Counted from the stretch's first letter, positions 1-8,916 are shown. The stretch is 64,000 nt of DNA from Streptomyces sp. A1277 (GCF_004795015.1 NZ_SSBI01000017.1:1-64000), one strand, 5' to 3'. Notes: generated by a model from the letters alone, not told the origin. Made by a program: numbers and translations.

Positions 1-1029
1 GGCCATCAGGTGGCCGTGGCGGGCGCGGGTGCGGACGGGGAGTCCGCGCAGGGTGGCGGACAGGAAACCGGCGGCGAAGGCGTCGCCGGCGCCGACGGGG
101 GCGACGACGTCGACGCGGAGGGCGGGGACGTGGGTGACGCTGTCTCCCCGCCCCGCCCCTTCCCGAACCGGGGGCTTCGCCCCCGCGCCCCCGGTCCTCA
201 AACGCCGGACGGGCTGGTAGTCAGCCTCGCCGGCGTTTGAGGCGCGGGGTCCGGGGCGGAACCCCGGTTCGGGAAGGGGCGGGGTAAGGCGGGAGAACAC
301 CGTCACGCCGTCGGCGCCCCGCTTCACCACCACCACTCCCGGCTCCGGCAGCGCCTCCCGGATCGCGGCGGAGCCCGTCACACCCCACGCCGACTCCGCC
401 TCGTCCTCCCCCACGAACACCACATCCGCCCGCCGCGCCAGGTCGAGCAGCACCGCGGGGGACTCCCCCCGCCACAGCCCCGGCCGGAAGTTCACATCGA
501 ACGAGATCAGGGGCCGCCCCTCCCGCGGGGCGGTCAGCTCGTGGAGCAGGGCCAGGCAGTCCGCGGAGAGCGCGGCCGTGATGCCGGACACGTGCAGGAT
601 CCGCCCGGCCGGCAGCCCCTCGTACGGCACGGTCGACGGCGACATCGCGGACGCGGCGGACCCGGCCCGGTAGTACGCCACCTCGTGGACATCCGTGGCC
701 CGGTCCGTGGCCGTGCGGAAGTAGATCCCGGTCGGCCGCGACGGATCGCGCCGTACGAAGGAGGTGTCCACGCCGTACGCGCCGATCGCCTCGACCAGGT
801 GGTCGCCGAAGCCGTCCGCCCCGACCCGGCTCACCCAGGCGGCCCGGTGCCCGGCCGCGGCGAGCGCGCAGGCCACGTTGGACTCGGCGCCGCCGATCCC
901 CCGGGCGAAGGACGGCACGTCGGCGAGGCGCCCGGGCCGCGAGGGCAGGAACGTCACCATGGACTCGCCGAGGCACACGACGTCGGCGGTCGTGGCGTCG
1001 GTACCGGTCCTGGGCGTGGTTCCGGACAC
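1..1029 (-). CDS. PfkB-family carbohydrate kinase (2-keto-3-deoxygluconate kinase-like), C-terminus beyond the window
   Basis: ATP-dependent sugar kinase of the ribokinase/PfkB fold, most like KDG kinases. The GTG start at 1029 follows a GAGGAG ribosome site. Visible are the substrate strand LGESMVTFLP near residue 20, the GGAESNVA motif near 47, an ISFDVNFRPGLW strand near 175, VVVKRGADGV near 233, and the catalytic PVGAGDAFAAGFL motif about 320. The reading frame runs unbroken for 343 codons to the window edge. Between VTVF (residue 245) and the GAGD motif it contains about 45 extra Pro/Gly/Arg-rich residues encoded by a palindromic repeat, so activity is uncertain. It is divergent from the D-amino-acid enzymes, which suggests co-regulation; the physiological substrate is not determined. 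Confidence 0.85.
   Translation of the reverse strand, partial: MSGTTPRTGTDATTADVVCLGESMVTFLPSRPGRLADVPSFARGIGGAESNVACALAAAGHRAAWVSRVGADGFGDHLVEAIGAYGVDTSFVRRDPSRPTGIYFRTATDRATDVHEVAYYRAGSAASAMSPSTVPYEGLPAGRILHVSGITAALSADCLALLHELTAPREGRPLISFDVNFRPGLWRGESPAVLLDLARRADVVFVGEDEAESAWGVTGSAAIREALPEPGVVVVKRGADGVTVFSRLTPPLPEPGFRPGPRASNAGEADYQPVRRLRTGGAGAKPPVREGAGRGDSVTHVPALRVDVVAPVGAGDAFAAGFLSATLRGLPVRTRARHGHLMA
151..284. repeat. Palindromic interspersed repeat inserted in frame in the kinase gene
   Basis: A 134-bp imperfect palindrome. Its outer arms, 151-173 and 262-284, are perfect 23-bp reverse complements. An inner pair, CCTCAAACGCCGG (196-208) and CCGGCGTTTGAGG (230-242), is also perfect. The CAGCCCGTCCGGCGTTTGAGGA core is shared, with variations, by intergenic copies at 33060-33178 and 62552-62619. 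On the minus strand all three outer and inner segments are read through without a stop and the kinase frame is kept on both sides. Confidence 0.9.
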
Positions 1030-1118
1030 GCGGGGCTCCTCAAGGCTCGGGCGGCGGCACCGGCACTCACCATTGACCGGGCGTCGGCTCGGATGTTAGA
1101 CAGCCCTGAGCGATATAC

Positions 1119-1143
1119 GCAATGGGTGTTGCATATGTTGCAA
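1119..1143. promoter_or_regulatory. Overlapping palindromic operator between kinase and D-amino-acid genes
   Basis: Two overlapping inverted repeats share a half-site: GCAA-N6-TTGC (1119-1132) and TTGCA-N5-TGCAA (1129-1143). The site lies 37 bp before the ATG at 1181 and 90 bp before the kinase start, in a 151-bp divergent spacer that must hold both promoters. This looks like a regulator-binding site controlling both directions. No regulator gene is in view, and its family cannot be told from the site. Confidence 0.5.
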
Positions 1144-1180
1144 TCACATCGCTGACCGGACCCGGACCGAGGAGACCCCC

Positions 1181-2470
1181 ATGGCCGCCGCGCCCCACGT
1201 GACCGCTCTCGCCGACGAACCGGTCGACCACCGGTTCAAGGGCCTCCCGCCCGACGCCGGGGGCCTGACCGTCGGCGCCCTGGCCGCCGAGCGCCGCAAC
1301 CTCTTCAGCGGCGGGTTCACCACCCCCGTCCTCGCCCTGTCCGCCGAGTCCGTGGAGCACAACCTCGCGCTCCTGGAGACGTACGCCGAGCGCCACGGCC
1401 TCGCGTTCGCCCCGCACGGCAAGACATCGATGTCCCCGCAGCTGTTCGCCCGCCAGCTGGAGCACGGCGCCTGGGGCATCACGGCGGCCGTCCCCCACCA
1501 GGCGCGCGTCTACCGGGCGTTCGGGATCGGCCGGATCTTCCTCGCCAACGAGCTGGTGGACGCCGCCGCGCTGCGCTGGCTCGCGGGCGAGCTGGACGCC
1601 GATCCGGACTTCGCGTTCGTCTGCTACGTGGACTCCGTGCGCGGGGTGGAGCTGATGGACGAGGCCCTGCGCGCGGCGGGCGCCTCCCGCCCGGTCGACG
1701 TCGTCGTGGAGCTGGGCGCAGGGGAGGGCGCCCGCACCGGCGCCAGGACGGAGGCGGACTGCGCCGCCGTGGCCGACGCGGTCGCCGGCACCTCGACCCT
1801 GCGCCTGGTGGGCGTGGCGGGGTACGAGGGCGAGGTGCCGCAGCCCTCCGGTGAGCGGGTCCGGGACTGGCTGCGCCGGCTCGTCGCGCTGGCCGCCGAC
1901 TTCGACGCGGCGGGCCGCTTCGCCGGGCTCGGGACCGGGGAGCCGATCGTGATCAGCGCGGGCGGCAGCGCGTGGTTCGACGCGGTGGCGGACGTGTTCG
2001 CCGAGATCCCCGGGCTCTCCGCCCCCGTACTCAAGCTGCTGCGCTCGGGGGCGTACGTCTCGCACGACGACGGGCACTACCGCCATCTCACCCCCTTCAA
2101 CCGGGTCCCCGGGGAGGGCGCGTTGCAGCCGGCGTTCCGGCTGTGGGCGCAGGTCGTGTCGCGCCCGACCGCCGAGCAGGCGTTCCTCAACGCGGGCAAG
2201 CGGGACGCGGCGTACGACCTGGACCTGCCCGAGGCGCAGGTCGTGCGCTCGGCTGGGGACGGCTCGGTGCGGGCGGCCGAGGGGATCTCGGTCAGCGGCC
2301 TGTCGGACCAGCACGCCTGGGTGCGGACCGAGCCGGGCGCCCGGCTGGAGGTCGGGGACTGGGTGGGGATGGGCCTGTCCCACCCGTGCACGAGCTTCGA
2401 CAAGTGGCAGCTGATCCCGCTCGTTGAGGCGGACGGCACGGTCACCGACTTCATCCGCACCTTCTTCTGA
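1181..2470 (+). CDS. D-threonine aldolase / D-serine dehydratase-like PLP enzyme (amino acid deaminase)
   Basis: Fold-type III PLP enzyme with an N-terminal alanine-racemase-like barrel and a C-terminal D-serine-dehydratase-like domain. The likely PLP lysine is Lys81 in FAPHGKTSMSP. The metal-binding pair is in SHPCTSFDKW, His401 and Cys403. At 429 residues it is of full length for actinobacterial amino acid deaminase/aldolase proteins. ATG 1181 follows a GAGGAG site. It is followed 35 bp downstream by a D-aminoacylase, so the pair probably deacylates N-acyl-D-amino acids and then cleaves or deaminates the free D-amino acid. Exact substrate (D-Thr, D-Ser or another) is inferred only from family. 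Confidence 0.8.
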   Translation: MAAAPHVTALADEPVDHRFKGLPPDAGGLTVGALAAERRNLFSGGFTTPVLALSAESVEHNLALLETYAERHGLAFAPHGKTSMSPQLFARQLEHGAWGITAAVPHQARVYRAFGIGRIFLANELVDAAALRWLAGELDADPDFAFVCYVDSVRGVELMDEALRAAGASRPVDVVVELGAGEGARTGARTEADCAAVADAVAGTSTLRLVGVAGYEGEVPQPSGERVRDWLRRLVALAADFDAAGRFAGLGTGEPIVISAGGSAWFDAVADVFAEIPGLSAPVLKLLRSGAYVSHDDGHYRHLTPFNRVPGEGALQPAFRLWAQVVSRPTAEQAFLNAGKRDAAYDLDLPEAQVVRSAGDGSVRAAEGISVSGLSDQHAWVRTEPGARLEVGDWVGMGLSHPCTSFDKWQLIPLVEADGTVTDFIRTFF

Positions 2471-2505
2471 GCCGGGCTCCGCTCCGCGAAAGGCACCCAC
2501 GCCCC

Positions 2506-4128
2506 ATGGACCTCGTCATCCGCGACGCGGCCGTCATCGACGGCACCGCCACCCCCTCCTACCGTGCCGACGTGGCCGTCATCGACGGCCGCATCGCGGA
2601 GATCCACCGCGAGGACTCCCCCGGCCCCCGCCCCACCGCCGCCCGCATCCTGGACGCCGGCGGCCTCGCCCTGTCCCCCGGCTTCATCGACATGCACGCC
2701 CACAGCGACCTGGCCCTCCTGCGGGATCCCGACCACAGCGCGAAGGCCGCCCAGGGCGTCACGCTGGAGGTCCTCGGCCAGGACGGCCTGTCGTACGCGC
2801 CCGTGGACGACCGCACGCTCGCCCAGGTCCGCCGCTCCATCTCCGGGTGGAACGGCGACGGCGAGGACATCGACTTCGACTGGCGCACCGTCGGCGGCTA
2901 CCTGGACCGCCTGGACCGCCAGGGCATCGCCGTCAACGCCGCCTACCTGATCCCGCAGGGCACGGTCCGGATGTACGCGGTCGGCTGGGAGGACCGGCCC
3001 GCCACCGGTGCCGAACTGGACCGGATGCGCCAACTCGTGGACCAGGGCATGCGCGAGGGCGCCGTCGGCATGTCCTCGGGGCTCACCTACACCCCCGGCA
3101 TGTACGCGGACGACGCCGAACTCACCGCCCTGTGCCGCGTGGTGGCCGCACACGGCGGCTACTACTGCCCGCACCACCGCTCCTACGGCGCCGGCGCGCT
3201 GGAGGCGTACGAGGAGATGGTGCGGCTCACCCGCAGCGCCGGCTGCGCCCTGCACCTGGCCCACGCCACCATGAACTTCGGGGTCAACGAGGGCCGGGCC
3301 CCGGATCTGCTCGCCCTCCTGGACGACGCGCTCGACGCGGGCGCCGACATCTCGCTCGACACCTATCCGTACACCCCCGGCTGCACGACCCTGGTCGCGA
3401 TGCTGCCCAGCTGGGCGAGCGAGGGCGGCCCGGAATCGGTCCTGGCCCGGCTGGCCGACGACGCCACGGCCGCCCGTATCCGCCACGACCTGGAGGTCAC
3501 CGGCTCGGACGGCTGCCACGGGGTGCCGATCGAGTGGGACACCATCGAGATCTCCGGCACCGGCGCGCCCGCGCTCGCCGCGTACGTCGGCCGTACGGTG
3601 GCCGAGTCGGCGCGTCTGCGCGGCGAGGAGCCCTGGGTGACCGCGCGGCGGCTGCTGGTGGAGGACCGGCTCGGGACGACGATCCTCCAGCACGTGGGCC
3701 ACGAGGAGAACGTCCGGCAGATCATGCGCCACCGCGTCCACACCGGCGGCAGCGACGGCATCCTCCAGGGCGACAAACCGCACCCCCGCGCGTACGGCAC
3801 CTTTCCCCACTACCTGGGGCACTACGCAAGGGAGTTGGGCATCCTCTCGCTGGAGGAGTGCGTCGCCCACCTCACCTCGCGCCCGGCGGCCCGGCTGCGC
3901 CTTGCCGACCGGGGGCACGTCCGCGAGGGCTACCGCGCCGACCTGGTCCTCTTCGACCCGGAGACGGTGGCGGCGGGCTCGACGTTCGAGGAGCCGCGCG
4001 CCCTGCCGTCCGGCATCCCGCACGTGCTGATCGACGGCCGCTCCGTGATCGAGGACGGCAGGCGCACGCAGGTGCTGGCGGGCCGGTCGGTGCGGTCCGC
4101 CGGGGCGGCGGCGGCTGGGGCACGATAG
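2506..4128 (+). CDS. N-acyl-D-amino-acid deacylase (D-aminoacylase)
   Basis: Amidohydrolase-superfamily metalloenzyme that hydrolyses N-acyl-D-amino acids. The N-terminal metal ligands are in GFIDMHAHSDLALL (His64, His66); a later LHLAHATMNFGVN segment and GGSDGILQG, with the catalytic Asp, are present. The C-terminal strand GYRADLVLFDPETV is typical of the family. Length 540 is normal. A GAAAGG site precedes ATG 2506 and the gene is transcribed with the upstream PLP enzyme. No signal peptide is visible, so it is cytosolic. Confidence 0.88.
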   Translation: MDLVIRDAAVIDGTATPSYRADVAVIDGRIAEIHREDSPGPRPTAARILDAGGLALSPGFIDMHAHSDLALLRDPDHSAKAAQGVTLEVLGQDGLSYAPVDDRTLAQVRRSISGWNGDGEDIDFDWRTVGGYLDRLDRQGIAVNAAYLIPQGTVRMYAVGWEDRPATGAELDRMRQLVDQGMREGAVGMSSGLTYTPGMYADDAELTALCRVVAAHGGYYCPHHRSYGAGALEAYEEMVRLTRSAGCALHLAHATMNFGVNEGRAPDLLALLDDALDAGADISLDTYPYTPGCTTLVAMLPSWASEGGPESVLARLADDATAARIRHDLEVTGSDGCHGVPIEWDTIEISGTGAPALAAYVGRTVAESARLRGEEPWVTARRLLVEDRLGTTILQHVGHEENVRQIMRHRVHTGGSDGILQGDKPHPRAYGTFPHYLGHYARELGILSLEECVAHLTSRPAARLRLADRGHVREGYRADLVLFDPETVAAGSTFEEPRALPSGIPHVLIDGRSVIEDGRRTQVLAGRSVRSAGAAAAGAR

Positions 4129-4161
4129 TTTCCCGTACCGCCGCCGGGGCAACCGGGTGTC

Positions 4162-5004
4162 ATGAATATCTCTGCGACAGCCTCGAAGAGTCACGGGAAG
4201 GCGCGGCAGGCCGGAAACAGCACAGCCGTCGAGGCAGGCGGACGTGCGGGGTTCGTGGCACGTGGGGTGATCTACTTCCTGGTCGGCTTCCTCGCCCTGC
4301 GCATCGCGTTCGGCGGCAGCAACGAGAAGCAGGCGGACCGGGGCGGCGCGCTCGCGGAGATCGCGCAGAAGCCCTTCGGCCAGGTCATGCTCTGGGTCCT
4401 GGGCATCGCCGTGGTGGGCATGGCCCTGTGGCGGCTGTCCGAGGCCGCGTTCGGGGCGGCGGGCCCGGACGGGGACAAGGCGACCAAGCGGCTGGCCTCG
4501 GCGGGCCGGGCCGTCTTCTACGCCTTCGTGGCCTACTCGGTCCTGATGTTCGCCGCCGGCAACAAGGGCAGCGGCAGTGGTGGCGGCGACGCCCGCTCGC
4601 AGGACGTCACGGCCCGGGCCCTGGACCTGCCGGGCGGCCGCTGGCTGGTGGGCGCGGCCGGGGTGGGCGTGGCCTGCGCGGGTCTGTGGATCGCGGGCCG
4701 TGCGGCACTGCGCAAGTTCCACAAGCACCTGCGCATGGGCGAGATGACGCGCACCGAGCGGCGGGGCGTGGACATCGTCGGGGTCTTCGGCGGGGTCAGC
4801 CGGGGGATCGTCTTCGCGGTCGCGGGAGGTTTCGCCGTGTCGGCGGCGGTGAAGGCACGTTCCGGCGAGGCCAAGGGCATGGACGACACGCTGCGGGCCT
4901 TCACCGCCACGCCGGTCGGCCCGTGGCTGCTGGCGTTCATAGCGGTGGGCCTGGCGGCGTTCGGCCTGTTCTCCTGGGCCAACGCGCGGTGGCGCAGGAT
5001 CTGA
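4162..5004 (+). CDS. DUF1206 family integral membrane protein
   Basis: A 280-residue membrane protein made of three repeated pairs of helices, each starting with an Ala/Gly-rich GRAGFVARGVIYFLVG-like segment (residues about 28-50, then near 113 and 205). This triple repeat is the signature of DUF1206 proteins in actinobacteria, whose function is unknown. It starts 34 bp after the D-aminoacylase and may be in the same transcript. The bidirectional hairpin at 5019-5048 ends it. Confidence 0.85.
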   Translation: MNISATASKSHGKARQAGNSTAVEAGGRAGFVARGVIYFLVGFLALRIAFGGSNEKQADRGGALAEIAQKPFGQVMLWVLGIAVVGMALWRLSEAAFGAAGPDGDKATKRLASAGRAVFYAFVAYSVLMFAAGNKGSGSGGGDARSQDVTARALDLPGGRWLVGAAGVGVACAGLWIAGRAALRKFHKHLRMGEMTRTERRGVDIVGVFGGVSRGIVFAVAGGFAVSAAVKARSGEAKGMDDTLRAFTATPVGPWLLAFIAVGLAAFGLFSWANARWRRI

Positions 5005-5018
5005 CCCTGCGGCGCGGC

Positions 5019-5048
5019 AAGGGGCGGGGCCTGGCGGCCCCGCCCCTT
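5019..5048. terminator. Bidirectional terminator hairpin
   Basis: A perfect 13-bp stem, AAGGGGCGGGGCC (5019-5031) with GGCCCCGCCCCTT (5036-5048), has a 4-nt TGGC loop. It lies between the convergent DUF1206 and protease genes. Confidence 0.8.
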
Positions 5049-5063
5049 CTCACGTACCGCCGG

Positions 5064-5963
5064 TCACGGCTTGGGCAGCGTGCACCCCGCGCGGTTCAGG
5101 TCGAAGACGTTGCCGGCGCCGATGCACGCGGCGATGCCGTAGGTCTCCTGGGCGTAGTTGATGCCCTGGCGGACCGTCACCTTCCCGTTCTCGTCGACCT
5201 CGCACGGGTTGTTGTCCGTGCACCGCTGGCCGTCCTCGTTGCCGGTGTTGTTGACGGCGACGACCTTGCCGGTGGCGTTGTCGACGACCGGCGAGCCGGA
5301 GGTGCCGCCGATGGTCTGGCAGGCGGAGGTGTAGCGGACCGAGTCCTTCCAGGTCCACCCCCCTTCCTTGAGCCGGTAGACGAACCCGTCGACGTTGCAG
5401 CTGTAGGTGCGCTTCCAGTACCCGGACACGACGGTGATCGCGGTGCCCTTGACCGGGTGCGCGGTGTTGAGCTCCAGCGCCTTGATGCCGTAGGTGCTCT
5501 CGATCTGGGCGTAGGTGGAGGTGAGCTGGTACACCGATATGTCGGTGTCCGTCATCGTCCCGTACGCGATCTTGCTCGCCCGGACCGTGCCGATGCCGCT
5601 GCCCGAGGCGTTGAGCAGGGTGAAGCTGCGGCTGGAGGACCGGTTCAGCAGGACCTGGCCGGGGGCCGGGAAGCCGGTCTCCAGGCAGTGCCCGTTGGAG
5701 AGCACGAGGGCCGGGTCGCCCGGCTGCGAGTCGGGCGTACGGACGACCGAGCCCGAGCAGTTGCTGAGCGCCACGGTCCCGGCGAAGCCGATGGCCTTGG
5801 GCCGGGCCTTCGCCTCGGTCCGGAGCGCGGTGTGACCGGACGAGGCGGTTGCCTCGACCGTGCCTGCCGGTGCCGCCGCGTGGCCGGTGGCCGCGGTTGC
5901 GGGGGCGATGCCGGCTCCGAGGAGCAGCACCGCGAAGAGCGCACCGACGAGAGGCTTTTTCAT
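5064..5963 (-). CDS. Secreted trypsin-like serine protease
   Basis: A 299-residue S1-family (chymotrypsin fold) protein exported by the Sec route. The signal peptide is MKKPLVGALFAVLLLGAG followed by an ATA site near residue 25. The catalytic triad is His92 in SNGHC, Asp141 in TDTDISVY and Ser222 in GGTSGSPVV; several Cys residues could form disulfides. ATG 5963 is chosen because the signal peptide begins there and an AAGAGGGG site precedes it, although the open frame extends much further upstream. A propeptide between the signal and the IGFAGTVAL segment is plausible. Substrate unknown. Confidence 0.88.
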   Translation of the reverse strand: MKKPLVGALFAVLLLGAGIAPATAATGHAAAPAGTVEATASSGHTALRTEAKARPKAIGFAGTVALSNCSGSVVRTPDSQPGDPALVLSNGHCLETGFPAPGQVLLNRSSSRSFTLLNASGSGIGTVRASKIAYGTMTDTDISVYQLTSTYAQIESTYGIKALELNTAHPVKGTAITVVSGYWKRTYSCNVDGFVYRLKEGGWTWKDSVRYTSACQTIGGTSGSPVVDNATGKVVAVNNTGNEDGQRCTDNNPCEVDENGKVTVRQGINYAQETYGIAACIGAGNVFDLNRAGCTLPKP

Positions 5964-6091
5964 GTGGGGGTCCCCTCTTGTGACCTGAACAGAGCGCGAC
6001 TGGCCTCTGCGACCGAAATTCCTTCGGTTTTGACATGCGCATGTTGGCGTACGGAGAGGGGGCGCACAAGGGGCGGTTTCCGGCCGCGCGT

Positions 6092-6751
6092 TCAGGTCAC
6101 CAAGCCCTGGCGGTAGGCGTAGACGACGGCCTGGACGCGGTCGCGCAGCCCGAGTTTGGCCAGGATGCGGGAGACGAACGTCTTGACGGTCTCCTGGCTG
6201 ATCAGGAGCGCCGCCGCGATCTCGCTGTTGGAGAAGCCGTCCGCGATGAGGCGCAGGACCTCCAGTTCGCGCGGGGTCAGCGGGAGGTCGGACGGGGTGG
6301 ACCCGGTGGGGCGGATGCGGGCGGCGTACCGGCCGACCAGTTTGCGCGTCACCTCGGGGTCGATCAGCGCCTGGCCCGACTGCACGGTCCGGATGCCGTG
6401 CAGCAGCTGGGCGGGCGGGGCGTCCTTGAGCAGGAACCCGCTGGCCCCGGCGCGCAGCGCCTCGTACACGTACTCGTCCAGGTTGAAGGTGGTCACCACG
6501 AGCACCTTGGCGGGCCGCTCGACGCTCGCCCCGGCCAGCAGGCGGGTCGCCTCGATGCCGTCCAGCACCGGCATGCGGATGTCCATCACCACGACGTCCG
6601 GGCGCAGCCGGCCCGCCATCTCGACGGCGGTCCGCCCGTCCCCGCACTCGCCCGCCACCTCCAGGTCGGGCTGGGCGTCGATGATCGTGGCGAGGCCGGT
6701 GCGGACGAGGATCTGGTCGTCGCAGACGAGGACCCGGACCGGTGCGGTCAC
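6092..6751 (-). CDS. NarL/LuxR-type response regulator
   Basis: Two-component DNA-binding regulator of 219 residues. The receiver domain has the acidic pair CDD at 10-12, phospho-acceptor Asp57 in VVMDIRMP, and the KDAPP lysine near 105. The C-terminal LuxR helix-turn-helix carries LTPRELEVLRLIADGFSNSEIA and ETVKTFVSRILAKLG. GTG 6751 overlaps the histidine kinase stop in a GTGA arrangement, so the two are translationally coupled and form one phosphorelay. The regulated genes are not evident. Confidence 0.93.
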   Translation of the reverse strand: MTAPVRVLVCDDQILVRTGLATIIDAQPDLEVAGECGDGRTAVEMAGRLRPDVVVMDIRMPVLDGIEATRLLAGASVERPAKVLVVTTFNLDEYVYEALRAGASGFLLKDAPPAQLLHGIRTVQSGQALIDPEVTRKLVGRYAARIRPTGSTPSDLPLTPRELEVLRLIADGFSNSEIAAALLISQETVKTFVSRILAKLGLRDRVQAVVYAYRQGLVT

Positions 6752-7941
6752 GACGCGCTCCCCGAGGGTATGCGGGCCCGCACGACGAAGCCGCCGTCCG
6801 CCCCGGGCTCCGCGCTGAACTCGCCGCCGAGGACGCCGACCCGCTCGCGCAGCCCGGCCAGCCCCCGCCCGCTGCCCTTCGGTACCTCGGCCCGCCTGCC
6901 GGAGCCGTCCGTGCCGACCTCCACCGCGATCTCTCTTCCGCCGTGCCGCACGAGCACCGAAGTCCGGCTGCCGTGGGCGTACTTGAGCGCATTGGTCAGC
7001 GCCTCCTGCACCACACGGTAGGCCACCAGTTCGGCGCTTCCGGTGGACTCGGCGGGGGTGCCCTGCTCGGTGAAGTCCACGCTCTGCCCGGCCCGCCGGG
7101 TCTGCTCGACCAGGGTGCGGATGCGGCCGACGGCCGGCGCTCTGGCCTCGGCGCCGTGGCCCGGGTCGAGCAGGTCGAGCAGGTGGCGCAGGTCGTTGAT
7201 GGCCCGCCGCCCGGTGTCGGTGACGGTGCTCAGGGTGTGGTCGAGCCGGTCGGGCGCGGCGGTCAGATAGCGGGCCGCCTCGGCCTGGACGACCATCGCT
7301 GTCACGTGGTGGGTGACGATGTCGTGCAACTCGCGGGCGATGCGGGCGCGTTCGGCGGTGCGGGTGTCGTCGGCGAGGCGGCGGCGGCGTTCGGTCTCGG
7401 CGGCACGGGTGGCGCGCAGCCACGCCCCGGCGCCCCAGACGAGGGCCAGGGCCAGGTAGAACGTCACGAACTCGTCCGCCGGTTCGCCGGTGCCGTGCAG
7501 GTGCAGGACGAACGCCAGCACCACGTAGGCGGCCGTGAGGGCGAACACGGTGACGCGCCGGCGGCGGGCCAGATGGGCCCCCGCACTCATCACGGCGATG
7601 GGCAGCGCGGCGCCACCGACCAGGTGGTAGCCGCGGAACTGGTCGACGGCGAAACCCAGCGACACCAGCACCAGGCAGAGCGCGGGCCACCTGCGCCGCA
7701 GGGCGAGCGGAAGGCACTCCAGGGCGGCGGCCAGCGCGGCCGCCGCGTCGAACGGACGGCCCGGTACGGTGCCGAGCTGCGTCCCGTGCCGGTGAAAGGC
7801 GGGGATGAGCGACACGGCGAACAGCAGCAGCCCGAACGACAGATCGCGGGCGGTGACGTCGAGCCGCTGCCACAGCGCCGGCCGGCGGACGGCGGTGTCC
7901 AACCGCCGCCACCGGGCCGGCACGCTCCGAAGACTGATCAC
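6748..7941 (-). CDS. NarL-family sensor histidine kinase
   Basis: Membrane sensor of 397 residues with about five transmembrane helices in residues 30-160, then a HisKA_3 dimerisation region (ERARIARELHDIVTHHVTAM, phospho-His in ELHD) and a HATPase_c domain (NALKYAHG N-box, SGRGLAGLRERV G-box). The usual DxGxG box reads EVGTDGSG, a slight variant. GTG 7941 overlaps the stop of the CPBP protein. It phosphorylates the regulator encoded next. Lack of an extracellular loop of any size suggests sensing within the membrane. Confidence 0.92.
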   Translation of the reverse strand: MISLRSVPARWRRLDTAVRRPALWQRLDVTARDLSFGLLLFAVSLIPAFHRHGTQLGTVPGRPFDAAAALAAALECLPLALRRRWPALCLVLVSLGFAVDQFRGYHLVGGAALPIAVMSAGAHLARRRRVTVFALTAAYVVLAFVLHLHGTGEPADEFVTFYLALALVWGAGAWLRATRAAETERRRRLADDTRTAERARIARELHDIVTHHVTAMVVQAEAARYLTAAPDRLDHTLSTVTDTGRRAINDLRHLLDLLDPGHGAEARAPAVGRIRTLVEQTRRAGQSVDFTEQGTPAESTGSAELVAYRVVQEALTNALKYAHGSRTSVLVRHGGREIAVEVGTDGSGRRAEVPKGSGRGLAGLRERVGVLGGEFSAEPGADGGFVVRARIPSGSAS

Positions 7942-8777
7942 CGGGGAACTGTAGTGGCGGCCTCGGCCTGGGCGGTACGCCGGCCGCGCCGGGGCACCAG
8001 GTTGCCGCGCCGGTGGGCCAGCCACAGGAAGGCGAGCGTCAGCAGGGCCCCGAACAGCACGGCGTACACGCTCGCTTCGGGCCCGAAGTCGCCGCCGGTG
8101 ACCAGCTGGGAGCCGGAGGCCGTCGAGTCCAGGAGGCCCTTCGGGGTGTCGTTGCCCGAGACCTCGGTGCTGAAGATGCCGGCGGCGGCGAAGTTCCAGC
8201 CGAAGTGCACACCGATGGGCACCCACAGATTGCGGGTGGCGGCGTACGCGGCGGCGAGCATGCCGCCCGCCTCGATGGCGATGGCGATCGCGCCCCACAA
8301 GCTCGCTTCCGGGTTGGCCAGGTGCATCAGGCCGAACAGCACCCCGGTCAGCGTCAGCGAGATCAGGGTCCCGGCGCGCTCCTCGATGATCCGGAACAGC
8401 ACGCCCCGGAACACCACTTCCTCGGTGGCGGCGGCAGCGGCCATGAAGCCGACGAGCCCCACCGCGCCCGTCACCGAGCCCAGCCCGTCCACCTCGTAGT
8501 CCCCGAGGAACGCGATGTTCGCGATGACCGCGCAGAACAGCCCCAGCCCCATCAGCACCCCACGCCCCACGGCCCCCGCCGCGCCCTCCCGGCCCAGCTC
8601 GGTGACCGGACGCCGCTCGGTGCGTCCCACCACCCACCCGTAGACCAGGACGGCGAGCACCGCGGTCACGAGGCCGAGGACCAGCGTGAGCCACGGATTC
8701 CCGTCCACCGCGCTGACGCACTGGCCGCTGATCGCCCAGACCGCCACGACGGCGAGAAGCTGCCAGACCACTCTCAT
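7938..8777 (-). CDS. CPBP family intramembrane protease (Rce1-like)
   Basis: A 279-residue polytopic membrane protein with the three ABI/CPBP motifs: EEVVFRGVLF, FGLMH and HFGWN. These Glu, His and Asn residues form the intramembrane metallo- or glutamate-protease site in the Rce1 fold. It is the first gene of a tightly overlapping three-gene operon with a sensor kinase and response regulator (GTGA overlaps at both junctions), so it may process a peptide or protein in the same signalling circuit. AAGGGG precedes ATG 8777. Confidence 0.85.
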   Translation of the reverse strand: MRVVWQLLAVVAVWAISGQCVSAVDGNPWLTLVLGLVTAVLAVLVYGWVVGRTERRPVTELGREGAAGAVGRGVLMGLGLFCAVIANIAFLGDYEVDGLGSVTGAVGLVGFMAAAAATEEVVFRGVLFRIIEERAGTLISLTLTGVLFGLMHLANPEASLWGAIAIAIEAGGMLAAAYAATRNLWVPIGVHFGWNFAAAGIFSTEVSGNDTPKGLLDSTASGSQLVTGGDFGPEASVYAVLFGALLTLAFLWLAHRRGNLVPRRGRRTAQAEAATTVPR

Positions 8778-8916
8778 GAGAACCCCTTCGACGCGTCCGC
8801 GGCGACCTGCCGCGGCTCCGCTCGAACGCTACGGACGGGGAGCGCCGAAAGCGTCACCGCTGGGTGGACACCTGCGTGTAGCTCGCACGGGGGACAACGC
8901 GCGGGCCACCGGTGGC

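Noticed and set aside
2077..4728. 883-codon open frame on the minus strand opposite the D-amino-acid genes
   Set aside because: It is the antisense of well-supported genes, is rich in Arg/Gly/Val from GC bias and shows no domain.
5964..6091. TTGACA at 6029 and CATGCGCATG palindrome as a plus-strand promoter
   Set aside because: No plus-strand gene follows; the region is the spacer between two minus-strand genes.
2424..6116. 1230-codon plus-strand frame across four genes
   Set aside because: It shadows the D-aminoacylase and DUF1206 genes in another frame and runs antisense through the protease; no family motif.
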